From: Weimeria sp002480925 | GTDB lineage: Bacteria; Bacillota; Clostridia; Lachnospirales; Lachnospiraceae | Length of the DNA: 64,000 nucleotides | Direction of reading: 5' to 3' | NCBI RefSeq assembly: GCF_052064335.1 | Contig: NZ_JBQHVU010000003.1 | Coordinates: 1-64,000 of the forward strand | Shown here: in pieces, positions 49,664 to 58,235 of the stretch | How positions within the stretch are numbered: position 1 is the stretch's first letter | How the letters are laid out: each line of letters starts with the position of its first letter | Made by a program: the position numbers and the translations under genes | The notes under the pieces: generated by a model | Seen by the model: only the letters and a program-made list of their open reading frames with translations | What the model was told of the DNA's origin: nothing | Database searches by the model: none

Positions 49664-50560
49664 ATGTATCTTGCAGACAGATGGAATGACTATCAGGTAT
49701 TAGATACCTCATCAGGAGAAAAACTCGAGCGCTGGGGGAAATATATCCTCGAGCGCCCGGATCCGCAGGTCATCTGGAATACACCCAGGGGCCGCGAATG
49801 GAAAAAGGTCAATGCAATTTATCACAGGAGCAGCAAGGGCGGCGGAAGCTGGGAGTTCATTGATCTTCCAAAGGAATGGACTATCAATTATCCGCTCCCG
49901 GCCGGAAAGCTGACCTTTCATTTGAAGCCGTTTTCCTTCAAGCATACCGGACTTTTTCCGGAGCAGGCAGCCAACTGGGAATGGTTTTCTTCTATTATAA
50001 GAGAGGCAAAAAAGAAGGACCCGGGCAGACAGATAAAGGTGCTAAATCTTTTTGCATACACGGGCGGCGCTACTGTGGCTGCTGCGATGTCGGGCGCTGC
50101 AGTGACCCATGTCGATGCATCAAAGGGCATGGTGACCTGGGCACATGAGAATGCGGCCTCATCCGGACTTTCCGATGCCCCGATCAGATGGCTTGTCGAC
50201 GACTGCATGAAGTTTGTCGAAAGGGAGATCCGCCGAGGCAATCATTATGATGGGATAATAATGGACCCTCCTTCATATGGACGCGGACCGAAGGGAGAGA
50301 TCTGGAAGATAGAGGAAAAGATATATCCTCTGATCTGCGACTGCAGGAAGATCCTTTCAGAAGATCCGCTTTTCTTCCTTGTAAACTCCTACACGACCGG
50401 GCTTCAGCCGGCTGTGCTCCACTATATGCTTGGCAGTGCTTTAGAAAATCTCGGAGCCTGTGTGGAAGCTGACGAGGTGGGCCTCCCAGTGAAGCAGACT
50501 GGACTTGTCCTGCCGTGCGGAGCGAGCGGCAGGGTATGGTTTAGGGGAATTGTACCCTAA
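49664..50560 (+). CDS. Class I SAM-dependent methyltransferase (RlmI/RlmK-like)
   Basis: 298 residues resembling the methyltransferase part of 23S rRNA m5C/m2G enzymes (COG1092 type). Motifs: VLNLFAYTGGATVAAA (motif I), HVDASKGMVTWAHENAA, IIMDPPSYGRGPKGE (motif IV, DPPS) and FLVNSYTTGL. An N-terminal beta region (about 1-90) replaces the PUA domain seen in RlmI. The RNA substrate is not certain. It begins 3 bases after the thrS stop and is probably cotranscribed. Confidence 0.88.
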   Translation: MYLADRWNDYQVLDTSSGEKLERWGKYILERPDPQVIWNTPRGREWKKVNAIYHRSSKGGGSWEFIDLPKEWTINYPLPAGKLTFHLKPFSFKHTGLFPEQAANWEWFSSIIREAKKKDPGRQIKVLNLFAYTGGATVAAAMSGAAVTHVDASKGMVTWAHENAASSGLSDAPIRWLVDDCMKFVEREIRRGNHYDGIIMDPPSYGRGPKGEIWKIEEKIYPLICDCRKILSEDPLFFLVNSYTTGLQPAVLHYMLGSALENLGACVEADEVGLPVKQTGLVLPCGASGRVWFRGIVP

Positions 50561-50577
50561 AAAGAACAAAAACCACC

Positions 50578-50606
50578 TTGCATTATCCCCGAAATCCGTG
50601 TAAAAT
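50578..50606 (+). promoter_or_regulatory. Promoter of the S10 ribosomal operon
   Basis: TTGCAT (50578-50583), 17 bases and TAAAAT (50601-50606), giving a leader of about 240 bases before rpsJ. Confidence 0.8.
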
Positions 50607-50612
50607 ATCAAC

Positions 50613-50854
50613 TGCTGTGACATGATAGCTATGAAGCGTGAGGTTGCTGCCCAAGCTGACGTAAGCAGCCTATGGCAGGTTTTTCCGTGGAGCGAATGTC
50701 AAGTTAGGAAACTGGCGACAAGTCACTGTACAGTTTAACAGACCGCATATTATGCGGACGGGTAGTTCTGATAGGTAGGACACGCCCGGCAATGTGTACA
50801 GTCACCACTTGTCCGACTTTATTTGAAAGTCCGATATAGGAGGCGGCTTTTTTT
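50613..50854 (+). promoter_or_regulatory. Structured leader of the S10 operon
   Basis: Hairpins visible: GGTTGCT/AGCAGCC (about 50651-50679); CCGCAT-ATT-ATGCGG (near 50745); and a long-range CAAGT..ACTGTACA with TGTACAGT..ACTTG enclosing it. GACTTT/AAAGTC precedes the rpsJ ribosome-binding site AGGAGG. The spacing and structure fit a ribosomal-protein autoregulatory leader, by analogy to L4 control of S10 operons. The ligand is inferred, not shown. Confidence 0.6.
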
Positions 50855-51172
50855 ATGGCAACACAGGTAATGAGAATCACCCTGAAGGCTTATGACCACG
50901 AGCTTGTGGATTCATCAGCCAAGAAGATCATTGAGACTGTAAAGAAGAGCGGAGCAGAGGTTTCCGGACCGGTACCTCTTCCGACCAAGAAGGAGGTAGT
51001 TACCATCCTTCGTGCAGTTCACAAGTATAAGGATTCCAGAGAGCAGTTCGAGCAGAGAACTCACAAGAGACTGATCGATATCCTGACACCGACACAGAAG
51101 ATCGTTGATTCACTTTCACGTCTTGAGATGCCGGCAGGTGTATATATCGATATCAAGATGAAGAATAAGTAA
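50855..51172 (+). CDS. rpsJ: 30S ribosomal protein S10
   Basis: S10 of the 30S head; also NusE in transcription antitermination. 105 residues, with RITLKAYDHELVD and GPVPLPTKKEV typical. First gene of the ribosomal cluster, preceded by a long structured leader. A gap of 137 bases before rplC is unusually large for this operon and contains a weak heptad-like hairpin. Confidence 0.97.
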   Translation: MATQVMRITLKAYDHELVDSSAKKIIETVKKSGAEVSGPVPLPTKKEVVTILRAVHKYKDSREQFEQRTHKRLIDILTPTQKIVDSLSRLEMPAGVYIDIKMKNK

Positions 51173-51189
51173 GATCAGCCTGATTTTTC

Positions 51190-51295
51190 ACTTGATAGCA
51201 ACTATTTATCTAGTATGAGCGTGAGAAAAGAGCATAGGTCTTAGGCCTTAGGGTAAAAAGTATTCTAATCCCTGCCGCTCCACGCGCTCCGCTGT
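51190..51295. repeat. Degenerate heptad-like hairpin, rpsJ to rplC
   Basis: AGGTCTT, AGGCCTT and AGGGTAA are three adjacent 7-base units (about 51236-51256). TCTAATCCCTGCC follows on the other side, and GAGC/GCTC flank both. Complementarity is weak, so membership in the heptad family is tentative. Nothing else is seen in this gap except the rplC ribosome-binding site. Confidence 0.35.
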
Positions 51296-51309
51296 AGAAA
51301 GGATTTATT

Positions 51310-51987
51310 ATGACAAAAGCTATTTTAGCTACGAAGATCGGAATGACACAGATCTTCGGCGAGAACGGGGATCTTATCCCGGTTACAGTATTACTCGCAG
51401 GACCTTGCAAGGTCACTCAGATCAAGACCGTTGAGAATGACGGATACGAGGCAGTGCAGGTTGCCTTCGAAGAGAAGAAGGAGAAGGTAGTCACAAAGGA
51501 TGCTGCCGGCAAGAAGAGCGTTGCTCATCGTCATGGAGTGAATAAGGCCGAGAAGGGACACTTCGACAAGGCGGGCGTTGCGCCGATGCGCTATGTCAGA
51601 GAGTTCAGATTCGACAACTGTGCAGACTATCAGCTCGCACAGGAGATCAAGGCTGATATCTTTGCAGCAGGTGACAAGGTAGATGTCACTGCTACATCAA
51701 AGGGTAAAGGTTTCCAGGGTGCTGTAAAGAGATTAGGACAGCACAGAGGACCTATGGCTCATGGTTCAAAGTTCCATCGCCATCAGGGATCAAACGGTTC
51801 CTGCTCTACTCCTTCGAGAGTATTCAAGGGCAAGGGAATGCCTGGACATATGGGCGCAGTAAAGATAACAACACAGAACCTTGAGGTCGTAAAGGTTGAC
51901 GCTGACCAGAACCTTATCCTTGTAAAGGGATCAGTTCCGGGACCTAAGAAGTCACTTGTTACGATCAAGGAATCAGTAAAGGCATAA
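51310..51987 (+). CDS. rplC: 50S ribosomal protein L3
   Basis: L3, an early assembly protein near the peptidyl-transferase centre. 225 residues, with a slightly extended middle (KKSVAHRHGVNKAEKGHF). Signatures: ATKIGMTQIFGENG, TSKGKGFQGAVKR and GSKFHRHQGSNG. AAAGGA lies just before ATG 51310. Confidence 0.97.
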   Translation: MTKAILATKIGMTQIFGENGDLIPVTVLLAGPCKVTQIKTVENDGYEAVQVAFEEKKEKVVTKDAAGKKSVAHRHGVNKAEKGHFDKAGVAPMRYVREFRFDNCADYQLAQEIKADIFAAGDKVDVTATSKGKGFQGAVKRLGQHRGPMAHGSKFHRHQGSNGSCSTPSRVFKGKGMPGHMGAVKITTQNLEVVKVDADQNLILVKGSVPGPKKSLVTIKESVKA

Positions 51988-52006
51988 GGAAAGGAGGAAC
52001 TTTCAC

Positions 52007-52627
52007 GTGGCTACAGTAACAGTTAAGAATATGGACGGCCAGGAAGTCGGAACAATAGACCTTTCAGATGCCGTATTCGGAGTAGAAGTCAATGAGCATC
52101 TGGTACATATGGCAGTTGTAAGTCAGCTTGCCAACAAGCGCCAGGGAACACAGAAGGCCAAGACCCGTTCTGAGGTTTCCGGTGGTGGAAGAAAGCCATG
52201 GAGACAGAAGGGCACAGGCCATGCCAGACAGGGATCGACAAGAGCTCCGCAGTGGACAGGCGGCGGAATGGTATTCGCACCGGTTCCTAGAGACTATTCC
52301 TTCAAGATGAACAGGAAGGAAAAGGCAGGAGCATTAAAGTCAGTCCTTACCGACAAGGTAAATGAGAACAAGCTTGTTGTTCTTGATGAGCTTAAGCTTG
52401 ACGAGATCAAGACAAAGAGATTCGCAGAGATCCTTAAGAATCTCGGACTTGACGGAGCATATGTTATCCTTCCTGAGAAGGATGATGTAGTTACAGCTTC
52501 AGCTAAGAATATCCCGACAGTTAAGACTACACAGACCGGATCCATAAGCGTATATGATGCTTTAAAGTATGGAACAGTTATCCTCACAAAGGATTCGGCA
52601 AAGAAGATTGAGGAGGCTTACGCATAA
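52007..52627 (+). CDS. rplD: 50S ribosomal protein L4
   Basis: L4, which lines the peptide exit tunnel and represses S10 operons in other bacteria. 206 residues. GTG start at 52007 after AAAGGAGG. The tunnel loop reads GGGRKPWRQKGTGHARQGS, and GGGMVFAPVPRDYS follows. It overlaps rplW by one base. Confidence 0.97.
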   Translation: MATVTVKNMDGQEVGTIDLSDAVFGVEVNEHLVHMAVVSQLANKRQGTQKAKTRSEVSGGGRKPWRQKGTGHARQGSTRAPQWTGGGMVFAPVPRDYSFKMNRKEKAGALKSVLTDKVNENKLVVLDELKLDEIKTKRFAEILKNLGLDGAYVILPEKDDVVTASAKNIPTVKTTQTGSISVYDALKYGTVILTKDSAKKIEEAYA

Positions 52628-52926
52628 TGGCAACAGTTAATTATTACGATGTCATCATCAGGCCGGTAGTTACAGAGAAGTCAATGGCCGGCATGAGTGA
52701 CAGGAAGTACACCTTCTTAGTTCATACAGACGCCAACAAGTTCCAGATCAAGGACGCAGTTGAGAAGATGTTCGAGGGAGCAAAGGTCGAGAGCGTTCAT
52801 ACGATCAACAGCAAGGGCAAGAACAAGCGCCGCGGAATGACATTTGGAAAGACCGCAGCTACAAAGAAAGCAATCGTAAAGCTCACAGAGGATTCGAAGG
52901 ATATCGAGTTATTCTCGAGTCTTTAA
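52627..52926 (+). CDS. rplW: 50S ribosomal protein L23
   Basis: L23, at the exit-tunnel rim where SRP and trigger factor bind. 99 residues. IRPVVTEKSM near the start and RRGMTFGKTAATKKA are typical. The ATG overlaps the rplD stop. A heptad-repeat hairpin begins right after the stop, separating it from rplB. Confidence 0.97.
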   Translation: MATVNYYDVIIRPVVTEKSMAGMSDRKYTFLVHTDANKFQIKDAVEKMFEGAKVESVHTINSKGKNKRRGMTFGKTAATKKAIVKLTEDSKDIELFSSL

Positions 52927-53020
52927 AGGTGAGAGGTCGGAGGTGAGAGGTGAGAGGCAAGCGGATTGATCTTATCGGATCTCGCACCGGACACCTCACA
53001 CCTCATACCTCACACCTGCC
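52927..53020. repeat. Heptad-repeat hairpin, rplW to rplB
   Basis: The left arm (52927-52964) reads AGGTGA, GAGGTCG, GAGGTGA, GAGGTGA, GAGGCAA, then GCGG. The right arm (52986-53020) complements as CAGGTGT, GAGGTAT, GAGGTGT, GAGGTGT, then CCGG. The loop is about 20 bases. It is one of the two clearest copies and lies inside the S10 operon. Confidence 0.9.
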
Positions 53021-53065
53021 TATACTCAGCAAAGAGTGACAACAAAACAACCGAAAGGAGAATAC

Positions 53066-53908
53066 ATGGGCATCAAGTCATATAACCCATATACACCTTC
53101 CAGAAGAAACATGACTGGCTCTGATTTCGCAGAGATCACGAAGAAGACACCAGAGAAGTCATTACTGGATGTAAAGAAGAAGAATTCAGGCCGTAACAAC
53201 CAGGGTAAGATCACAGTAAGACACCATGGCGGCGGCAATCGTCAGAAATACAGGATCATCGACTTCAAGAGAAGAAAGGATGATATCCCTGCAAAGGTAA
53301 TAGGAATCGAGTACGATCCTAACCGTACAGCAAATATCGCTCTTATCTGCTATGCAGATGGAGCAAAGTCATACATCCTTGCTCCGCAGGGACTTACAGA
53401 TGGAATGACAGTCATGAGCGGAGAGAACGCAGAGGTTCGCGTAGGAAACTGCCTTCCTCTTTCAAAGATCCCTATCGGTACCATGGTACACAACATTGAG
53501 CTTTATCCTGGAAAGGGCGGACAGATGGTCCGTGCAGCAGGAAATGCAGCTCAGCTGATGGCTAAGGAAGGAAAATACGCAACCCTTCGTCTTCCATCAG
53601 GAGAGATGAGACTTGTGCTTCTTGAGTGCCGCGCAACGATCGGAGTAATCGGAAACGGTGATCACTCACTGGTAAAGATCGGTAAAGCAGGTCGTAAGAG
53701 AAATATGGGAATCAGACCTACAGTTCGTGGATCTGTCATGAACCCTAACGACCATCCACACGGCGGTGGTGAAGGTAAGGCACCAGTTGGACGTCCAGGT
53801 CCTTCTACACCTTGGGGTAAGCCAGCTCTTGGTCTCAAGACCAGAAACAAGCATAAGGCTTCCAACAAGCTTATTGTAAGAAGAAGAAACGGTAAGGGAT
53901 TAAAGTAA
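53066..53908 (+). CDS. rplB: 50S ribosomal protein L2
   Basis: L2, needed for subunit association and peptidyl transfer. 280 residues from ATG 53066, which has AAAGGAGA upstream; an earlier in-frame ATG at 53036 is not needed. Signatures: TPSRRNMTG, IEYDPNRTANIALI and MNPNDHPHGGGEGKAPVGR near the C terminus. Confidence 0.97.
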   Translation: MGIKSYNPYTPSRRNMTGSDFAEITKKTPEKSLLDVKKKNSGRNNQGKITVRHHGGGNRQKYRIIDFKRRKDDIPAKVIGIEYDPNRTANIALICYADGAKSYILAPQGLTDGMTVMSGENAEVRVGNCLPLSKIPIGTMVHNIELYPGKGGQMVRAAGNAAQLMAKEGKYATLRLPSGEMRLVLLECRATIGVIGNGDHSLVKIGKAGRKRNMGIRPTVRGSVMNPNDHPHGGGEGKAPVGRPGPSTPWGKPALGLKTRNKHKASNKLIVRRRNGKGLK

Positions 53909-53918
53909 GGAGGAATTT

Positions 53919-54200
53919 ATGGCACGTTCACTTAAAAAAGGACCATTTGCCGATGAGAGTTTATTAAAGAAGATCGATGCTATGAACGCATCCGGAGATA
54001 AGTCGGTCATAAAGACCTGGTCCCGCCGTTCCACGATCTTCCCTTCATTCGTAGGACATACGATCGCTGTCCATGATGGCAGAAAGCATGTCCCGGTATA
54101 TGTTACAGAGGATATGGTAGGCCATAAGCTCGGTGAGTTCGTAGCTACCCGTACATACAGGGGCCACGGCAAGGACGAGAAAAAGACAGGCGCAAGGTAA
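53919..54200 (+). CDS. rpsS: 30S ribosomal protein S19
   Basis: S19 of the 30S head. 93 residues, with SLKKGPF at the start, WSRRSTIFPSFVGHTIAVH and HKLGEFVATRTY. Ten bases after rplB with AAGGAGG. Confidence 0.97.
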   Translation: MARSLKKGPFADESLLKKIDAMNASGDKSVIKTWSRRSTIFPSFVGHTIAVHDGRKHVPVYVTEDMVGHKLGEFVATRTYRGHGKDEKKTGAR

Positions 54201-54224
54201 TAAGACGAAAGGAGGATTTCAATC

Positions 54225-54611
54225 ATGGCTAAGGGACATAGAACCCAGATCAAGCGTGAGAGAAATGAACAGAAAGATACTAGGGCCACTGCTAAGCTTT
54301 CTTATGCAAGAATGTCAGTAACCAAGGCTTGCTTCGTACTTGATGCGATCCGTGGTAAGGATGTTGATACGGCTCTCGCAATTGTTATGTACAATCCAAG
54401 ATATGCTTCAAGCGTTATCGAGAAGCTTCTTCGTTCAGCAATTGCAAACGCAGAGAATAATAACGGACTCAAGAAGGACGATCTCTATATAGCAGAGTGC
54501 TATGCAAACAAGGGACCTACATTAAAGAGGATCCAGCCTAGAGCTCAGGGCCGTGCATACAGGATTGAGAAAAGAATGAGCCACATCACGATCGTACTGG
54601 ATGAGAAATAA
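54225..54611 (+). CDS. rplV: 50S ribosomal protein L22
   Basis: L22, the second exit-tunnel protein. 128 residues. SYARMSVTKACFVLDAIRGK, LLRSAIANAENN and the C-terminal RAQGRAYRIEKRMSHITIVL hairpin loop are present. Confidence 0.97.
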   Translation: MAKGHRTQIKRERNEQKDTRATAKLSYARMSVTKACFVLDAIRGKDVDTALAIVMYNPRYASSVIEKLLRSAIANAENNNGLKKDDLYIAECYANKGPTLKRIQPRAQGRAYRIEKRMSHITIVLDEK

Positions 54612-54622
54612 GGAGGAATACA

Positions 54623-55288
54623 ATGGGACAGAAAGTTAATCCGCATGGGTTAAGAGTCGGCGTTATCAATGACTGGGATTCCAAGTGGTATGCTGAGGGC
54701 AATGATTTCGCTGATTACCTTGTTGAGGATCACAAGATCCGTGAATTCCTCAAGAAGAAGCTCTATTCAGCAGGTGTCTCAAAGATCGATATAGAGAGAG
54801 CCAGCGACAGAGTAAAGGTCGTAGTATACACAGCAAAGCCTGGTATCGTGATCGGTAAGGGCGGAGCTGAGATCGAGGAAGTAAAGAAGCAGCTTCAGAA
54901 GCTTACAGACAAGAAGCTCGTTATAGACGTTAAGGAAGTTAAGCGTCCGGACAAGGATGCACAGCTTGTTGCTGAGAATATCGCTTCCCAGCTCGAGGGT
55001 CGTGTTGCTTTCCGTCGTGCAATGAAGAGCTGCATCACAAGGGCTATGAAGTCAGGTATCCAGGGAATCAAGACAACCTGCTCAGGACGTCTTGGTGGAG
55101 CAGATATCGCCAGGTCAGAGTCTTACAACGAAGGAACTATCCCTCTTCAGACAATGCGTGCAGATATTGATTATGGATTCGCAGAAGCAGATACAACCTA
55201 CGGTAAGGTAGGAGTAAAGGTCTGGATCTACAAGGGTGAGGTTCTTCCATCAAAGAAGAAGACTGCTGAAGAAGGAGGTAGAAACTGA
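54623..55288 (+). CDS. rpsC: 30S ribosomal protein S3
   Basis: S3, at the mRNA entry channel. 221 residues: MGQKVNPHGLRVG, the KH motif GIVIGKGGAEI, then SGRLGGADIARSE and TYGKVGVKVWIYKGE. GGAGG precedes the ATG. rplP starts 2 bases after its stop. Confidence 0.97.
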   Translation: MGQKVNPHGLRVGVINDWDSKWYAEGNDFADYLVEDHKIREFLKKKLYSAGVSKIDIERASDRVKVVVYTAKPGIVIGKGGAEIEEVKKQLQKLTDKKLVIDVKEVKRPDKDAQLVAENIASQLEGRVAFRRAMKSCITRAMKSGIQGIKTTCSGRLGGADIARSESYNEGTIPLQTMRADIDYGFAEADTTYGKVGVKVWIYKGEVLPSKKKTAEEGGRN

Positions 55289-55289
55289 T

Positions 55290-55727
55290 ATGTTAATGCC
55301 GAAGAGAGTAAAGCATCGTAAGCAGTTCCGTGGAACTCTCGCAGGAAAAGCTTTACGTGGAAATAAAGTCACACAGGGTGATTACGGTCTCGTAAGTCTC
55401 GATCCTTGCTGGATAAAGAGCAATCAGCTTGAGGCTGCCCGTGTAGCTATGACAAGATATGTAAAACGTGGTGGTAAGGTATTCATCAAGGTTTTCCCTG
55501 ATCATCCGGTTACAGCTAAGCCAGCTGAGACACGAATGGGTTCAGGAAAGGGCGCTCTTGATTACTGGGTAGCAGTTGTTAAGCCAGGCAGAGTCCTTTT
55601 TGAGATCACAGGAGTACCAGAGGAAGTAGCAAAAGAAGCACTGCGACTTGCCGGGCATAAGCTTCCATGCAGATGCAAGATCGTCGCACGTGAAGGTTTA
55701 GAAGGCGGTGAAGCTAATGAAAACTAA
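55290..55727 (+). CDS. rplP: 50S ribosomal protein L16
   Basis: L16, near the A-site. 145 residues starting MLMPKRVKHRKQFRG. RMGSGKGALDYWVAVVKPG is typical. The stop overlaps the rpmC start by 11 bases. Confidence 0.97.
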   Translation: MLMPKRVKHRKQFRGTLAGKALRGNKVTQGDYGLVSLDPCWIKSNQLEAARVAMTRYVKRGGKVFIKVFPDHPVTAKPAETRMGSGKGALDYWVAVVKPGRVLFEITGVPEEVAKEALRLAGHKLPCRCKIVAREGLEGGEANEN

Positions 55728-55920
55728 GGATTTTCTTGAAGAGTTAAAAGGGCAGTCTGCCGATGAGCTTTCAGCAAAGCTTGTAGATGCAAAGAAAGAG
55801 CTTTTCAATTTAAGATTCCAGAATGCGACTAATCAGCTTGAGAACACAAGCAGGATCAGAGAGGTGCGTCACAATATCGCCCGCATTCAGACCGTTCTGA
55901 CTCAGATCAACAATCAGTGA
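55717..55920 (+). CDS. rpmC: 50S ribosomal protein L29
   Basis: L29, helical hairpin protein at the exit tunnel. 67 residues from ATG 55717, which lies inside the rplP 3' end. KELFNLRFQNATNQLEN and RHNIARIQTVL are the family pattern. GGCGGTGAAG is its ribosome-binding region. Confidence 0.96.
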   Translation: MKTKDFLEELKGQSADELSAKLVDAKKELFNLRFQNATNQLENTSRIREVRHNIARIQTVLTQINNQ

Positions 55921-55950
55921 TCAGGACCTAAATTGTGAAAGGATAACCAG

Positions 55951-56208
55951 ATGGAAGAGAGAAATCTAAGAAAGACCCGTACCGGTGTTGTGGTTTCTGA
56001 TAAGATGAACAAGACGATTACGGTCGCAGTCAGAGACAATGTCAGACATCCGCTCTACGGCAAGATCGTAAAAAGAACATACAAGCTGAAGGCTCATGAC
56101 GAAGAGAATGCAGCTCACGAGGGCGACACAGTTCGCGTAATGGAGACCAGACCTCTGTCAAAGGACAAGAGATGGAGACTCGTTGAGATAATTGAGCGTG
56201 CTAAGTAA
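55951..56208 (+). CDS. rpsQ: 30S ribosomal protein S17
   Basis: S17, an OB-fold primary 16S-binding protein. 85 residues: RKTRTGVVVSDKMNKTITVA and HPLYGKIVKRT. Usual place between rpmC and rplN. Confidence 0.97.
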   Translation: MEERNLRKTRTGVVVSDKMNKTITVAVRDNVRHPLYGKIVKRTYKLKAHDEENAAHEGDTVRVMETRPLSKDKRWRLVEIIERAK

Positions 56209-56226
56209 AGAAAGAGAGGAATCATT

Positions 56227-56595
56227 ATGGTACAGCAGGAGACCAGATTAAAGGTTGCTGACAATACTGGTGCCAAGGAGCTCCTCACAATCCGTGTCAT
56301 GGGCGGATCAACCAGGAGATATGCCAGTATCGGAGATATAGTAGTTGCTTCTGTTAAAGATGCAACACCCGGTGGAGTTGTCAAGAAGGGTGATGTCGTA
56401 AAGGCAGTTATCGTACGTACCGTAAAGGGTGTTCATCGTAACGATGGCTCATACATCAAGTTTGACGACAACGCAGCTGTTATCATCAAGGATGACAAGA
56501 CTCCGAAGGGAACCCGTATTTTTGGACCGGTAGCAAGAGAGCTTCGTGATAAGCAGTTTATGAAGATCGTTTCACTTGCTCCTGAGACGCTTTAA
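56227..56595 (+). CDS. rplN: 50S ribosomal protein L14
   Basis: L14, which contacts the 30S subunit. 122 residues: QQETRLKVADNTGAKELL, GDIVVASVKDATPGG and GTRIFGPVARELR. Confidence 0.97.
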   Translation: MVQQETRLKVADNTGAKELLTIRVMGGSTRRYASIGDIVVASVKDATPGGVVKKGDVVKAVIVRTVKGVHRNDGSYIKFDDNAAVIIKDDKTPKGTRIFGPVARELRDKQFMKIVSLAPETL

Positions 56596-56606
56596 GGAGG
56601 AAACCG

Positions 56607-56918
56607 ATGGCATCACTTAAGATAAGAAAGGGTGACACAGTACGTGTAATTGCCGGCGCTGACAAGGGCGCTGAGGGTAAGGTCATCGCTGTAGATCCTA
56701 AGAAACAGAGAATCACCGTTGAGGGTGTTCACATGGTAAAGAAGCATGTGAAGCCTAATATGACCAATCAGCAGGGAGGCATCGTTGAGCAGGAAGCTCC
56801 GATCGCTATCTCCAATGTTATGCTCCTCGTAAATAACAAGACTACTCGTGTAGGCTTTAGGATGGACGGAGACAAGAAGGTCCGTTTCGCAAAGGCTACC
56901 GGAGAGAATATTGACTAA
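56607..56918 (+). CDS. rplX: 50S ribosomal protein L24
   Basis: L24, KOW-domain assembly initiator. 103 residues: IRKGDTVRVIAGADKGAEGK and GVHMVKKHVKPN. Confidence 0.97.
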   Translation: MASLKIRKGDTVRVIAGADKGAEGKVIAVDPKKQRITVEGVHMVKKHVKPNMTNQQGGIVEQEAPIAISNVMLLVNNKTTRVGFRMDGDKKVRFAKATGENID

Positions 56919-56930
56919 GGAGGTTGAATC

Positions 56931-57470
56931 GTGAGCAGATTAAAAGATGAATACAAGAATACGATTGCTTCCGCAATGACAGAGAAGTTCGGCTACAAGA
57001 ACCCTATGGAGGTTCCTAAGCTCGTAAAGATCGTAGTCAATATGGGTGTTGGTGAGGCAAAGGAGAACCAGAAGCTTTTAGATTCTGCTATAGCTGATAT
57101 GGAAGCTATCACTGGTCAGCATGCAGTAATCACCAGAGCCAAGAACTCAGTCGCAAACTTCAAGATCCGTGAGGGAATGGGAATCGGATGCAAGACCACT
57201 CTTCGTGGCGACAAGATGTATGATTTCCTCGACAGACTTGTAAATCTTGCGCTTCCTCGTGTACGTGACTTCCGCGGTGTCAATGCCAACTCATTCGATG
57301 GAAGAGGAAACTATGCTCTCGGAATCAAGGAGCAGATCATTTTCCCTGAGATCGAATATGATAAGGTCGACAAGGTAAGAGGAATGGATATCATTTTTGT
57401 TACAACAGCTAAGACCGATGAGGAGGCAAGAGAGCTTCTTCGTCTGTTCGGAATGCCGTTCGCTAAGTAA
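56931..57470 (+). CDS. rplE: 50S ribosomal protein L5
   Basis: L5, 5S rRNA-binding protein. 179 residues, GTG start at 56931 after AAGGAGG. KIVVNMGVGEAKEN, KTTLRGDKMYDFLDRL and FPEIEYDKVDKVRGMD are present. Confidence 0.97.
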   Translation: MSRLKDEYKNTIASAMTEKFGYKNPMEVPKLVKIVVNMGVGEAKENQKLLDSAIADMEAITGQHAVITRAKNSVANFKIREGMGIGCKTTLRGDKMYDFLDRLVNLALPRVRDFRGVNANSFDGRGNYALGIKEQIIFPEIEYDKVDKVRGMDIIFVTTAKTDEEARELLRLFGMPFAK

Positions 57471-57483
57471 TCAGGAGGAAAAC

Positions 57484-57669
57484 ATGGCTAAGACATCAAT
57501 GAAAGTAAAGCAGCAGCGTAAGCCTAAGTACTCTACAAGAGCATACACACGCTGCAGGATCTGCGGCCGTCCGCACTCTGTACTTCGTAAGTACGGCATC
57601 TGCAGAGTCTGCTTCAGAGAGCTTGCTTACAAGGGTGAGATACCTGGCGTAAGAAAAGCATCATGGTAA
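57484..57669 (+). CDS. rpsZ: 30S ribosomal protein S14 type Z
   Basis: Short zinc form of S14. 61 residues. The zinc ligands are CRIC and CRVC spaced as in C+ S14 proteins, followed by FRELAYKGEIPGVRKASW. AGGAGG precedes ATG 57484. The zinc form suggests no zinc-sparing replacement at this locus. Confidence 0.97.
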   Translation: MAKTSMKVKQQRKPKYSTRAYTRCRICGRPHSVLRKYGICRVCFRELAYKGEIPGVRKASW

Positions 57670-57706
57670 TTCAGAACGCAGACAATATTTAGGAGGAAAA
57701 CATATC

Positions 57707-58108
57707 ATGACAATGACAGATCCTATCGCAGATATGCTTACGAGAATCCGTAACGCCAACACTGCGAAACATGATACAGTAGATATCCCTGCTTCCAAGA
57801 TCAAGGTCGCAATAGCTGACATCCTTGTAGATGAGGGATATATAGAGAAGTACGAGCTTGTAGACAACGGAACCTTCAAGGATATCCGTATTTCCATGAA
57901 GTATACAGGAAGCAAGAAGGATCGTATCATCACAGGTCTCAGAAGGATCAGTAAGCCTGGTCTTAGAATCTACGCTGGAAAGGATGACATCCCTCAGGTC
58001 CTCGGTGGACTCGGAATCGCTATCCTTTCAACAAATAAAGGAATCATCACCGACAAGCAGGCTCGTAAGGAGCAGGTTGGCGGAGAAGTATTAGCGTTCG
58101 TTTGGTAA
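57707..58108 (+). CDS. rpsH: 30S ribosomal protein S8
   Basis: S8, central-domain organiser and classical repressor of spc operons. 133 residues: DPIADMLTRIRNAN, SKPGLRIYAG and LGGLGIAILSTNKGI. A degenerate heptad hairpin separates it from rplF, an unusually long gap of 127 bases. Confidence 0.97.
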   Translation: MTMTDPIADMLTRIRNANTAKHDTVDIPASKIKVAIADILVDEGYIEKYELVDNGTFKDIRISMKYTGSKKDRIITGLRRISKPGLRIYAGKDDIPQVLGGLGIAILSTNKGIITDKQARKEQVGGEVLAFVW

Positions 58109-58109
58109 G

Positions 58110-58199
58110 ATTGAGTTTACGGTCAGAGGTTTTGGGAAAGAGGTAAATAATGATTTATCTATACCCTTTTCCCTCGCACCTCGCACCTCAATTACCTGA
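58110..58199. repeat. Degenerate heptad-repeat hairpin, rpsH to rplF
   Basis: The right arm (58168-58196) carries CCTCGCA, CCTCGCA, CCTCAAT heptads. The left arm (58112-58144) has ATTGAG, CAGAGG, GGGAAAGAGGTA, which pair imperfectly with its complement (ATTGAGG..GAGGGAAAAGGGTA). It is less regular than the copies at 31776 and 52927. Confidence 0.7.
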
Positions 58200-58235
58200 T
58201 AACAAATCACTAACCCATTTATAGGAGGTACGGGC

